From Corynebacterium ciconiae DSM 44920 (GTDB lineage Bacteria > Actinomycetota > Actinomycetes > Mycobacteriales > Mycobacteriaceae): DNA of 64,000 nt. The notes below the pieces were generated by a model. That model worked only from the letters and a program-made list of their open reading frames with translations. It searched no databases and was not told where the DNA came from. Shown here one piece after another: positions 45,692-54,204 of this stretch. The stretch's first letter is position 1; each line of letters opens with the position of its first letter. The position numbers and the translations under genes were made by a program. The DNA is taken from assembly GCF_030440575.1 (NCBI RefSeq), contig NZ_CP047189.1:558001-622000 (forward strand). The letters run 5' to 3'.

Positions 45692-47386
45692 ATGAGATTG
45701 CTTCCACGTCCTCGACTCGCCCACCGCGTCAGCGCGCTGAGCCGCCGCACCGGGGCGCTCGCCATCGCGATGCTCATGCTCGCCGGGTGCACCGCGCCAC
45801 TACAGGCCGATCCCGAGGACCGCGCCGCAGCCCAGGAGCTGACCTATGCGGACTCTGCGCCGTGGACCAGCCTGTACCCGCCGACATCTGGGTTTTATCC
45901 CAACGGTGGAATCGTAGGAAACATTACCGATCGCCTGCTGTGGCAGGACCCCGATACCCTCGAGCTGCACCCCTGGATCGCCACCGAACTCCCCGAGGTC
46001 AACGAAGACGCCACCGAGTACACCTTCCACCTGCGCGAGGGGGTGACCTATTCCGATGGCAGCGCCCTCGATGCGGCCAATGTGGTGGCCAACTTCGATC
46101 TCTTCGGCCTCGGCGATCCCGAACGCACCCTCCCGCCGAGCGAACAAATCAACAACTACGAGCGCGGCGAGGTCGTTGACGAGCACACCGTGCGCTTTTA
46201 TTTCTCCGCCCCCGCGCCGGGTTTCGCCCAAGCCACCTCCACCCTTAACGCCGGGTTGCTTTCCACCGCCACCCTGCAGCGCGATGCGGAGGGCTTCGGC
46301 CCAGGCAATGCGGTGAACGTGGTAGCCAGCGGGCCCTTTGTGATCGACAGCGAGGACCTTGGCACCCAGATCCAGCTGCGCCGCCGCGAAGACTACGACT
46401 GGGCACCACCCGCCGCGCCGCATCACGGTCCCGCCCGGTTGAGCATGATTACCATCGTCACCGCCCCGGAGGATTCCGTACGCACCGGCGCGCTGCTCGC
46501 TGGCCAGGCGGATGTGATCCGCCAAGTGGAGGCCCCCGATGAGCGCCGCTTCCGCGAGCTGGGGGAGCGCATTCACGCCGCCGGCACCGGCGGGATGAAT
46601 AACTCCATCAATATCCGCTTCGGCCACCCCTTGCTTGCCGACCAGCGGGTGCGCGAGGCCATCATCAAAGGCGTGGACCGCGAGGAGATCCTGAGCACTT
46701 TGTTCACGGATTCTTACCCCCTGGCCACCTCCACGCTGGCGAGCAACGCGCGCGGCTATGAGGACCAGTCCGATCACTATGGCTACGATCCTGATGCCGC
46801 CGAGCGGCTTCTCGACGAGGCTGGCTGGCGCCGACCCGCAGAGTCAGGTCCGAGCGCGATCCGCTACAAGAATGGGCAGCGCTTGAGCCTGACGATGAAC
46901 GAGGCGGTGCCGCAACCGCGCTCGAAGGAGATCTTCACCATGATGCAGGCCCAGCTCCGTCGCATCGGCATCGAGCTCAACCTCTACCCCGGCGACTTCG
47001 CAGCGCAGACTGCAGCCGCCAAGGACCTCGACACCATCCAGTTGGCGCACCACATCGTTGGCCGCGCTGATCCGGACGTGGTGACGTCACTCTGGCACTC
47101 AGACAAGCGCAACGTGCTGCTCAATGGCGATGCCGAGAGCGGGGAGATTCGCGATCCAAAACTCGAGCGCCTGATGGACGCCATTTCTGGAACGGCCGAT
47201 CCGGCGGCGCGCGAGCAGTATGTGCGCGAAAGCCAAAACTATGTGTCCGCCAAGGCCTATGCCTTGCCGTTGTTCGAAGAACCCCAGGTCTTTGCCTTGG
47301 CTGACACTGTCACCGACTTCACCACTGGGCCCACAGCGCGGCCGTGGTTCTACGCCACAAGCCTCAACGCAGCGAAGGAGAACTAA
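45692..47386 (+). CDS. ABC transporter substrate-binding lipoprotein (SBP_bac_5, KPN_01854-like)
   Basis: Extracytoplasmic solute receptor of 564 aa. The signal peptide has a lipobox (LMLAGC, Cys about 30). The mature protein has the family-5 fold with the opening LTYADSAPWTSLYPPTSGFY, GGIVGNITDRLLWQ and HLREGVTYSDGSALDAANVV. These phrases resemble the KPN_01854/TIGR04028 subgroup rather than classic DppA/OppA, as far as I recall. The ligand is unknown. Start supported by AGGAAGG 8 nt upstream. First gene of a four-gene transporter operon (3-nt gap to the permease). Confidence 0.9.
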   Translation: MRLLPRPRLAHRVSALSRRTGALAIAMLMLAGCTAPLQADPEDRAAAQELTYADSAPWTSLYPPTSGFYPNGGIVGNITDRLLWQDPDTLELHPWIATELPEVNEDATEYTFHLREGVTYSDGSALDAANVVANFDLFGLGDPERTLPPSEQINNYERGEVVDEHTVRFYFSAPAPGFAQATSTLNAGLLSTATLQRDAEGFGPGNAVNVVASGPFVIDSEDLGTQIQLRRREDYDWAPPAAPHHGPARLSMITIVTAPEDSVRTGALLAGQADVIRQVEAPDERRFRELGERIHAAGTGGMNNSINIRFGHPLLADQRVREAIIKGVDREEILSTLFTDSYPLATSTLASNARGYEDQSDHYGYDPDAAERLLDEAGWRRPAESGPSAIRYKNGQRLSLTMNEAVPQPRSKEIFTMMQAQLRRIGIELNLYPGDFAAQTAAAKDLDTIQLAHHIVGRADPDVVTSLWHSDKRNVLLNGDAESGEIRDPKLERLMDAISGTADPAAREQYVRESQNYVSAKAYALPLFEEPQVFALADTVTDFTTGPTARPWFYATSLNAAKEN

Positions 47387-47389
47387 GCA

Positions 47390-48517
47390 ATGACCCGCGT
47401 CGCCGTGCTCTCTCGTATTCTGCAGGCCTTCATCGTGATTCTACTGGTGTTTATCGCCGCCTTCGTTTTGCTCACAGCTCTTCCCGGTGATGCCGTGGAA
47501 GCACGCTATGCCAGCCCAGAACTGGGCCTCTCGCCCGAGCAGGTGGAGGATATCCGCCGTTCCTATGGCGCGGATAAGCCGATTGTGGTGCAGTTCTTTG
47601 TGCTGTTGGGTGGCTATCTCACGGGAAACTTTGGCACTTCAGTGGCCCAAGGCACCGCAGTGTCCACGCTGCTGGCCGAGGCCCTGCCGCACACTCTGGC
47701 CCTAGCCATTACCGGCTTTGCGCTCGGCGTGGTGCTGGCCGTGACGGTGGCTACCGCCGCTACCTTCGGCCCTTTCCGTTGGCTGCGAGCTCTCGCTGGG
47801 GCTTTGCCTCCGCTGTTTGTCTCCACTCCGACCTTCTTTGTGGGCATCGTGCTCATTCAGCTGTTCAGCTTCCGTTTGACACTCATCCCCGTGATCGGAG
47901 GTTCCCCAGCTCAGGAGCTGGTGTTGCCGGTGATCACCCTCTCTATTCCCGTGGCGGCGCCCCTCGCTCAGGTGCTTATTCGCTCAATTGACGAGGTGGA
48001 GGCTAGCCCCTTTGTCACGGTGTTGCGTGCCCGCGGCGCTACGGAAACCTGGGTGCTGTGGCGTGGCGTCATGCGCAACGCCGTGCTGCCCACCCTCACC
48101 ATTGCTGGCATGATCTGCGGGGAGCTGATTGGTGGATCGGTGGTTACCGAGGCCGTCTTCGGTCGGGCAGGAATTGGCGCGCTCACCGTGAGCGCGGTGT
48201 CCAACCGCGACACCCCAGTGCTCATGGCCATCGTGGTGCTGGCAGCGGCGCTTTTTGTGGTGATCAATCTGTTCGTGGATCTGTGCTATCCACTGCTTGA
48301 CCCACGCCTGCGCACCCTCAAACGCAGCAAGGAAGACAACCACAGCCCCCACGATGGCTCGCAGGCCAGCCCGCACAAGACCGCGGAGAACGCCGAGACC
48401 GCAGAGACCGCAGGGAGCCGCGCAGAAAGCGCAGCGGGGTCCGCAGCCTCCCCAGCGGCCAGTACTTTTGCCGCACCGGCGGTATCGGAATCCGCACGTG
48501 AAGAGGAGAAACGATGA
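47390..48517 (+). CDS. ABC transporter permease (DppB type) with long C-terminal tail
   Basis: Permease of 375 aa with six transmembrane helices and the binding-protein-dependent transport signature around LRARGATETWVLWRGVMRNA. N-terminal features (LTALPGDAVEARYASPELGLSPEQ) are of the DppB kind. After the last helix there is an extra hydrophilic tail of about 65 residues rich in Ala, Glu, Ser and Pro (ETAETAGSRAESAAGSAASP). This tail is absent from typical DppB. Its stop overlaps the next start (ATGA). Confidence 0.93.
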   Translation: MTRVAVLSRILQAFIVILLVFIAAFVLLTALPGDAVEARYASPELGLSPEQVEDIRRSYGADKPIVVQFFVLLGGYLTGNFGTSVAQGTAVSTLLAEALPHTLALAITGFALGVVLAVTVATAATFGPFRWLRALAGALPPLFVSTPTFFVGIVLIQLFSFRLTLIPVIGGSPAQELVLPVITLSIPVAAPLAQVLIRSIDEVEASPFVTVLRARGATETWVLWRGVMRNAVLPTLTIAGMICGELIGGSVVTEAVFGRAGIGALTVSAVSNRDTPVLMAIVVLAAALFVVINLFVDLCYPLLDPRLRTLKRSKEDNHSPHDGSQASPHKTAENAETAETAGSRAESAAGSAASPAASTFAAPAVSESAREEEKR

Positions 48518-49419
48518 GCACCACAAGCCCTACTGTGTCGGCGCGGTCTGCGGCAGAGATCACAACCGCTACTGCTCCCGCCGGCCCGAGTCGCCTGAAC
48601 GACATGGCCGCTGTTGCGGTCGCCGTCGCCTCGAAGGCGATCACGGTGCTTGCGGTTGTGATCGTGGTGGTGATGATCAGCTGGGCTGCGGTGCCTGGGC
48701 TGTTCAGTAGCGCCCATCCGCTGGCGGTGACTCCGAATTCGCTGCAGCCGCCATCTGCACAGCATTGGTTTGGCACGGATGCCACCGGGCGTGATGTGTA
48801 TGCCCGGGTGGTCTATGGTGCGCGCCACTCCCTGGCAGGGGCGCTCATCGCGGTACTTGTGGGAGGCATCGTGGGCACGGCGATGGGGGTGCTCGCCGGC
48901 GCCCGCGGTGGGCTGGTGGACACCCTGCTCATGCGGTTAGTGGATGTGCTGCTAGCCATTCCGGCTCTGCTGTTGAGCCTGTCGATCATCATCATCGTGG
49001 GCTTCGGCACTATCAACGCCTCGATCGCGGTGGGCGTGACCACCGTGGCGATGTTCGCCCGCTTGGCTCGTTCGCGGGTGCTCAGCGTGATGCAGGCCGA
49101 CTATGTGGAGGCCGCTTTCGGATCGGGGGCCAGCTTTTCACGGGTGCTGCTGCGCCACGTTCTTCCTAATTCCCTCACCCCCGTGATCGCTGTGGCGGCG
49201 CTGCAATTCGGCAGCGCGATTCTGCAGATCTCCACCTTGGGCTTCTTGGGCTACGGCGCCACCCCGCCCACGCCCGAATGGGGATTGCTGGTGGCCGATG
49301 GGCGCGACTATGTCGCTACCGCCTGGTGGCTCACTGTTCTGCCCGGTCTCGTCGTGGTTCTCGCAGTACTCGCCGTCACCCGGTTGAGCCGACTCGTGCA
49401 CAGAAAGGTTGCGGTCTAG
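48514..49419 (+). CDS. ABC transporter permease (DppC type)
   Basis: Second permease of 301 aa, with an N-terminal segment (TM about 47-68), the HWFGTDATGRDVYARVVYGA motif of DppC proteins, and five further helices; the EAA-like loop is ADYVEAAFGSGASFSRVLLRHVLPN. It is coupled to the preceding gene by a 4-nt ATGA overlap and abuts the ATPase gene, whose ATG starts at 49420 directly after its stop. Confidence 0.94.
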   Translation: MSTTSPTVSARSAAEITTATAPAGPSRLNDMAAVAVAVASKAITVLAVVIVVVMISWAAVPGLFSSAHPLAVTPNSLQPPSAQHWFGTDATGRDVYARVVYGARHSLAGALIAVLVGGIVGTAMGVLAGARGGLVDTLLMRLVDVLLAIPALLLSLSIIIIVGFGTINASIAVGVTTVAMFARLARSRVLSVMQADYVEAAFGSGASFSRVLLRHVLPNSLTPVIAVAALQFGSAILQISTLGFLGYGATPPTPEWGLLVADGRDYVATAWWLTVLPGLVVVLAVLAVTRLSRLVHRKVAV

Positions 49420-51033
49420 ATGTCTTCAACCCCGCTTCTCTCCATCGAAGGCCTCAGCGTGTCCTATGGAGATTCCCCAGCAGTTTCGCTTATCGACGCC
49501 ACCCTCCAGGCCGGAGAAACCCTCGCCATCGTGGGAGAATCCGGCTCCGGTAAAACCACCACAGCCCAGGCCATAGTGGGCCTGCTCGGTGAAAGCGCCC
49601 GCATCACCCATGGTTCAATCCGGTTGAACGGAGAGGAACTCGTGGGCCGGCCGGAAAAGTTTATGCGCACGGTGCGCGGGCGAAGGATCGGGTTGGTGCC
49701 GCAGGATCCCACCACCTCGTTCAACCCGGTACACACCATTGGTCAGATGATTAGCGAGGCGATCGCTATTCACGATCCCCGCGGTGCCACCCAGCAGCGG
49801 GTGGTGGAGCTGCTGGAAAAGGTTGGGGTGGACCGGCCAGAGTTGCGTGCGGGCCAATACCCCCACGAGCTGTCTGGTGGTTTGCGTCAGCGGGCACTCA
49901 TCGCCGCCGCGATCGCGGGGGAACCTGAGCTGATCATCGCGGACGAGCCCACCTCGGCCCTCGATGTGACGGTGCAGGATGTGGTGCTCGATGTGCTCGC
50001 CGATATGACGCGCGAACTCGGCGCTGGCGTGGTGCTCATTACCCACGATTTGGCGGTGGCCGGCGACCGAGCTGATCGCATCATGGTGATGAACAAAGGG
50101 AAGGTAGTAGAAACCGGCACCTCAGCGAGGGTGTTGGGCGCTCCGAAAGAAGACTACACGCAGCGGCTCATTTCTCATGCTCCCTCCTTGCACGTCGCAG
50201 AGCTTCAAGCTCCCGCGACTGCCGTGGAGCGCGAGCTGGTGCTGCGGGTGGAGGAGCTATCGAAGAGCTTCCCTGGGGTCACCGCCGTGGACACGGTGTC
50301 CTTCACGGTGGATCGCGGTACAACCCACGGGCTGGTGGGGGAGTCGGGCTCGGGCAAGACCACGATCGGCCGGATCATCACCATGTTCCAGACTCCCTCC
50401 TCTGGACGGGTGCTATTGGGGGGTAAGGAGGTCAGTGCGGCCACACCTGCAGAGATCCGCAGCTTACGCAGGAGAATACAGCTGGTTTATCAGAATCCCT
50501 ACTCCTCCTTTGATCCGCGGCTGAGCCTCGGCGAATCGGTGGCAGAACCGTTGCGGAATTTCGGGCTAGCGCGGCGCCGTCGCGAGCGGCAGGAACAGGT
50601 GGCCGAGGCCTTCGCCAGGGTGCACCTTGATCCCGCGCTGGCTGCGCGGCGCCCTCGGGAACTCTCAGGTGGGCAGTTGCAGCGCGCCGCCATCGCCCGC
50701 GCTTTGGTGGTACGGCCCGAACTCATCGTGCTGGATGAGGCAGTCAGCGCCTTGGATGTGACAGTGCAATCCCAAATCCTAGACACCCTGCATGATCTGC
50801 AGGAGGAGTTCGGGGTGAGCTACGTGTTCATCTCTCACGATCTGGCTGTGGTGCGGGCGATCTCTTCCACTGTGTCTGTGATGCGCAGGGGCCGGCAGGT
50901 GGACTACGGCACCGTGGCGGAGGTGTTTGAGCACCCCACCGATGAGTTCACACAGCGCTTGCTGCATGCCATCCCAGGGTGGGTGTTGCGTGAACGCCTT
51001 GAGCAGCAGCGCCACATCGACTACGTGATATAA
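49420..51033 (+). CDS. ABC transporter ATP-binding protein, fused DppD-DppF
   Basis: Double ATPase of 537 aa: two complete nucleotide-binding domains in one chain. Walker A is GESGSGKTT in both; signatures are LSGGLRQR and LSGGQLQR; Walker B lies in LIIADEPTSALD and LIVLDEAVSALD. The second Walker B keeps its catalytic Glu. The fusion replaces the separate DppD and DppF of other transporters and energises the two permeases encoded upstream. The gene carries one copy of the recurrent motif (49486-49508). Confidence 0.95.
   Translation: MSSTPLLSIEGLSVSYGDSPAVSLIDATLQAGETLAIVGESGSGKTTTAQAIVGLLGESARITHGSIRLNGEELVGRPEKFMRTVRGRRIGLVPQDPTTSFNPVHTIGQMISEAIAIHDPRGATQQRVVELLEKVGVDRPELRAGQYPHELSGGLRQRALIAAAIAGEPELIIADEPTSALDVTVQDVVLDVLADMTRELGAGVVLITHDLAVAGDRADRIMVMNKGKVVETGTSARVLGAPKEDYTQRLISHAPSLHVAELQAPATAVERELVLRVEELSKSFPGVTAVDTVSFTVDRGTTHGLVGESGSGKTTIGRIITMFQTPSSGRVLLGGKEVSAATPAEIRSLRRRIQLVYQNPYSSFDPRLSLGESVAEPLRNFGLARRRRERQEQVAEAFARVHLDPALAARRPRELSGGQLQRAAIARALVVRPELIVLDEAVSALDVTVQSQILDTLHDLQEEFGVSYVFISHDLAVVRAISSTVSVMRRGRQVDYGTVAEVFEHPTDEFTQRLLHAIPGWVLRERLEQQRHIDYVI
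49486..49508 (+). repeat. Copy of the interspersed motif (inside ATPase gene)
   Basis: All 23 bases are identical to 3746-3768, including the CGCTTATCGACG core. It encodes Ser-Leu-Ile-Asp-Ala-Thr-Leu here, a normal position in the ATPase, so the match may be partly coding-driven. Confidence 0.45.
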
Positions 51034-51080
51034 GCCGCGCTGCCAGCGGCGCAGTGCCTGCGAGGGCTAGGCTTAAACAC

Positions 51081-51102
51081 TCGAGGGCTGCGTCGATAAG
51101 CG
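51081..51102 (-). repeat. Copy of the interspersed motif (intergenic)
   Basis: The reverse strand reads CGCTTATCGACGC followed by AGCCCTCGA. It matches 19 of 22 bases of the copy at 3747-3768. It lies in the gap between the ATPase gene and the lipase gene. Confidence 0.5.
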
Positions 51103-51144
51103 CAGTGCCGAGAACCGAGAAGGGAAGTGTGGCGGTAGATCGCA

Positions 51145-52041
51145 ATGATCGACGGTGTGATCACTCACGATGGAATCAGAACTCGCACCTATCACTGGCC
51201 GGTAGCCAAGCCGCGCTATGTGGTGCAGATCGTGCACGGCATGGCCGAACATGCAGGCCGATATGGCGAGTTTGCCGAGTTTCTCACGAGCCATGGCGTC
51301 GCCGTGGTGGCCCACGATCATCGTGGGCATGGGCCCGAGGCCGCTGCGGCGGGGGAACTCGGGCACTTCGCCGATGAAGGCGGCTGGTCGCGCGTGGTGG
51401 AGGACATCTCCTTAGTGCGCACGCACTTTCAGAAGAGCTATCCGGGTGTGCCGTGGATCATGCTCGGCCATTCCATGGGCTCTTTTGCCACCCGCGACTA
51501 TCTCACCCGTGGTTATAAGCCACTAGCCGGCGCGATTCTGGTGGGCACCGGCCGCTGGCCGCGCTACGCCACCCCGGGGCTGATGCTGGCGAACCTGCTG
51601 GCTGCCCGCGCATCCCGCAGCACCGCTCATTTCCTCAACACCCTGGTTTTTGCCGGCTATAACAAGGGATTCGAGCGCCGCACCAGCCACGATTGGCTCT
51701 GCTCTGATCCGGCAGTGGTGGACGCCTACTGCGCCGACCCGATGTGCGGATTCGTGCCCACCAACCAGTTTTTCGCAGACTTCCTTGGTGCCCACAAGCG
51801 GGTGAATACCCGCGCCACGTTCACCGCCACTCCACGGAACCTGCCCATTTTGGTGGTCTCCGGCGCCAATGATCCGGTAGGCGGGGCGAGCGGTGCCACT
51901 CGGGTGGCTAACCGTTACGATGCCGCCGGTGTGGAGCGAGTGAGCGCCTTGGTGTATCCGGGCAAGCGGCACGAAATCCTGCAGGAAACAAACAAGCAGC
52001 AGGTCTGTGAAGACCTGCTGCTGTGGATGTCTACGCTTTAG
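51145..52041 (+). CDS. Alpha/beta-hydrolase, monoacylglycerol lipase-like
   Basis: Serine hydrolase of 298 aa of the Hydrolase_4 (monoglyceride lipase) family. HGMAEHAGRYGEFAEFL and AHDHRGHGPEA form the family front; the nucleophile is S110 in GHSMG; the acid lies near SGANDPVGG and the His in YPGKRHEIL. It has no signal peptide, so it is probably cytosolic or loosely membrane-associated. It could recycle host or membrane glycerides. A GTG 16 nt upstream is out of frame and not used. Confidence 0.92.
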   Translation: MIDGVITHDGIRTRTYHWPVAKPRYVVQIVHGMAEHAGRYGEFAEFLTSHGVAVVAHDHRGHGPEAAAAGELGHFADEGGWSRVVEDISLVRTHFQKSYPGVPWIMLGHSMGSFATRDYLTRGYKPLAGAILVGTGRWPRYATPGLMLANLLAARASRSTAHFLNTLVFAGYNKGFERRTSHDWLCSDPAVVDAYCADPMCGFVPTNQFFADFLGAHKRVNTRATFTATPRNLPILVVSGANDPVGGASGATRVANRYDAAGVERVSALVYPGKRHEILQETNKQQVCEDLLLWMSTL

Positions 52042-52080
52042 ACGTGCTCACGGGCACCTGCTGCGGCGCTTGATGGCCTG

Positions 52081-53163
52081 CTAGTCGAGGCCTTCCGGAG
52101 CGCCCGGGGTGCCGAAGCCATAGCCGAAGCGGTAGGGGGCGTGGATATCGGCTGCGTGCATGGCCTTCATAATCTCGGCGGTCATGGCTCGCTCCACAGC
52201 CCACTTCTTCGCTGGCATCACCTTGATGTTCACGCGCACCACCATGTGGTCCACGTTGAACTTGGAGATACCCGCCAGCTCCGGATCGCCCAGAATATCG
52301 GCGCGGTATTCCTCGGCGGCGGCGGAGCGCTGCACCGTGTCGAAAATGGTTTGCTGGGCGGCATCCACATCCGCAGCCAGCGACACGGGGATCTCAATCC
52401 GGGCAATGGAGTAGCCCTGGGAGTAGTTACCCACGGAGAGGATCTCGCCATTGCGCACGAACCACAGCACGCCGTCTACATCGCGCACCGTGGTCACGCG
52501 CAGCGACACATCTTCCACATCGCCGGCGATCTCGCCCACGGAAATGGTATCGCCCACTCCGTACTGGTCCTCGATCATCATGAAGATACCGGAGAGGAAG
52601 TCCTTCACCAGCGCCTGCGCGCCGAAGCCGAGGGCCACGCCTACCACACCAGCGGAGGCGATCAGCGGGGTCACATTCACGCCCACCTCGTCCAGAACAG
52701 CGAGTGCGGCCCACACCCACACCACGATGGACACGGCCGAGCGGCCCACTGCGGCGAGAGTCATCATGCGCGCTTCACGACGCTGCGCTCGGGCCTTATC
52801 CTGGGCCGCAATTTGCTGGCGTAGCAGCTCGGCCTTCTTGGGATCTTCTTCCTCTTCGGCGGGGTCGTTATGCGCGGCACCGAAACCGAGCTTGGCGCGT
52901 TTGTCGCTCGCAGCGGCATTAGCGGCCACCTTGGTGATGAGCTTGCGCAAGAAATAGTTGAGGGCAATCGCCACCACCACAATGATGGCGATGTGAATCG
53001 GCTTCGAGATCAGCCACTCCTGCACCAGGGGCTGATCCCACCATGAGCCGATAGTGTCCACGGTGGTGTCCACCGTGGAACTTACCGCGGCCTGCACAGA
53101 GCGGCCGGCCGGCATGGTCATAGAGCTGAGGGAAAGAATGTCTGCATTCACGTCGACCACCAT
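52081..53163 (-). CDS. Mechanosensitive channel, MscS family
   Basis: Small-conductance mechanosensitive channel of about 360 aa. One helix near residues 45-70 is followed by a charged cytosolic loop (KRAKLGFGAAHNDPAEEEED) and helices at about 125-175. The pore-lining TM3 is VVGVALGFGAQALVKDFLSGIFMMIEDQY, the family hallmark, followed by the beta domain (VGDTISVGEIAGDVEDVSLR). It releases solutes such as compatible solutes or glutamate during osmotic downshock. The ATG at 53163 was chosen; an earlier start (53202) is possible. Confidence 0.93.
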   Translation of the reverse strand: MVVDVNADILSLSSMTMPAGRSVQAAVSSTVDTTVDTIGSWWDQPLVQEWLISKPIHIAIIVVVAIALNYFLRKLITKVAANAAASDKRAKLGFGAAHNDPAEEEEDPKKAELLRQQIAAQDKARAQRREARMMTLAAVGRSAVSIVVWVWAALAVLDEVGVNVTPLIASAGVVGVALGFGAQALVKDFLSGIFMMIEDQYGVGDTISVGEIAGDVEDVSLRVTTVRDVDGVLWFVRNGEILSVGNYSQGYSIARIEIPVSLAADVDAAQQTIFDTVQRSAAAEEYRADILGDPELAGISKFNVDHMVVRVNIKVMPAKKWAVERAMTAEIMKAMHAADIHAPYRFGYGFGTPGAPEGLD

Positions 53164-53214
53164 AGGGCAGTCGCCCACGGAACTCCAGATGAAAGAAACC
53201 AAGGTGATCAGCCG

Positions 53215-53985
53215 CTAGCTGTGGTCTTTCTTAAGCCAGCGCAGTCCAATGATGAGCAGCGGGGAGATGAGTACCAGTTGCAGGATGCCCGCGAAGATAG
53301 GTATGTCGCTAGCTGGTGTGTCCGGAAGGGTAAAGACACTAGTGAAACTGCCGAGTACATTGAAAATGAAGTGACCAATAATGGGTAACCATAGGTTCCG
53401 AGTGCGCAACATAAGTGAAGATAGAAACACTCCGAGTGCGAAAGCGTAGAGCACTTGGCTGGAGGTGGCGATGATCATTTCTGGCGAATGGATTAGGTTA
53501 GCGAGATGAGCGAGGGCAAACAATATCGCGCTGACAATGACTGCTCGGGAGTAGGTAATGTCAGGGTTCGAGATCAGGATGTGCTGAACGATGCCGCGAA
53601 AAATCACTTCCTCGAAGAAGGCGGTTGCCGCCATGATAAGCACGAGGAACACTAGGCGCTTGATCGACCCTGCGCTTTCCTCCGCAGTTGGCTCTTTCAT
53701 GAACACTAGGTTCACGGCGAAGAAGACCATAGATACTGTCAATATGGGCCAGCCGAGACGGACCATGCTGGCGGGGCGGAATCCGGCAGGGGAGAGCAGC
53801 GAAGTGAGTTTCAACCACCACAGACCAGCGCAGGCGACGATGATCGGAACGATATAAGCAAGCAGAGCGGGGCCGGTGTTCTCGGCGGGGTGGCCAGTGA
53901 TCACAGCCCCAATCTGGAGGCTGAGGAGGGCAATAACAACAACGCCGATGCTGGCCACGAGCGGGCGCTGCGAGAGTGTGTTCAT
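53215..53985 (-). CDS. CPBP-family intramembrane metalloprotease
   Basis: Membrane protein of 256 aa with about seven or eight helices. The three ABI/CAAX protease motifs are present: EExxxR (E125, E126, R130 in FFEEVIFRG), the His motif LFALAH (H160) and HFIFN (H205, N209). Members cleave prenylated or peptide substrates within the membrane, and some protect against bacteriocins. It is encoded 51 nt upstream of the MscS gene on the same strand, with no visible terminator between. AAAGGA lies just before the ATG. Confidence 0.93.
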   Translation of the reverse strand: MNTLSQRPLVASIGVVVIALLSLQIGAVITGHPAENTGPALLAYIVPIIVACAGLWWLKLTSLLSPAGFRPASMVRLGWPILTVSMVFFAVNLVFMKEPTAEESAGSIKRLVFLVLIMAATAFFEEVIFRGIVQHILISNPDITYSRAVIVSAILFALAHLANLIHSPEMIIATSSQVLYAFALGVFLSSLMLRTRNLWLPIIGHFIFNVLGSFTSVFTLPDTPASDIPIFAGILQLVLISPLLIIGLRWLKKDHS

Positions 53986-54204
53986 GGTGTCCTTTCCAGA
54001 CGAGTGGGTCGCGCGGGATGGGCGACCCTGGTGGATTCAATTTCTAGCGGGATACAGAGAAGTTTCCCAATTCAAAACGAATCCATTAGTGTCCGAAAAG
54101 TGACCTTTTTAGCCCTTCCTTAAGAACACAGAACGAAGCCCCATGACACGTGGGATGTCTTTAGCGTGGTCTCAGGTGGACTGTGAGTAAGATCTCGCAC
54201 TCGT

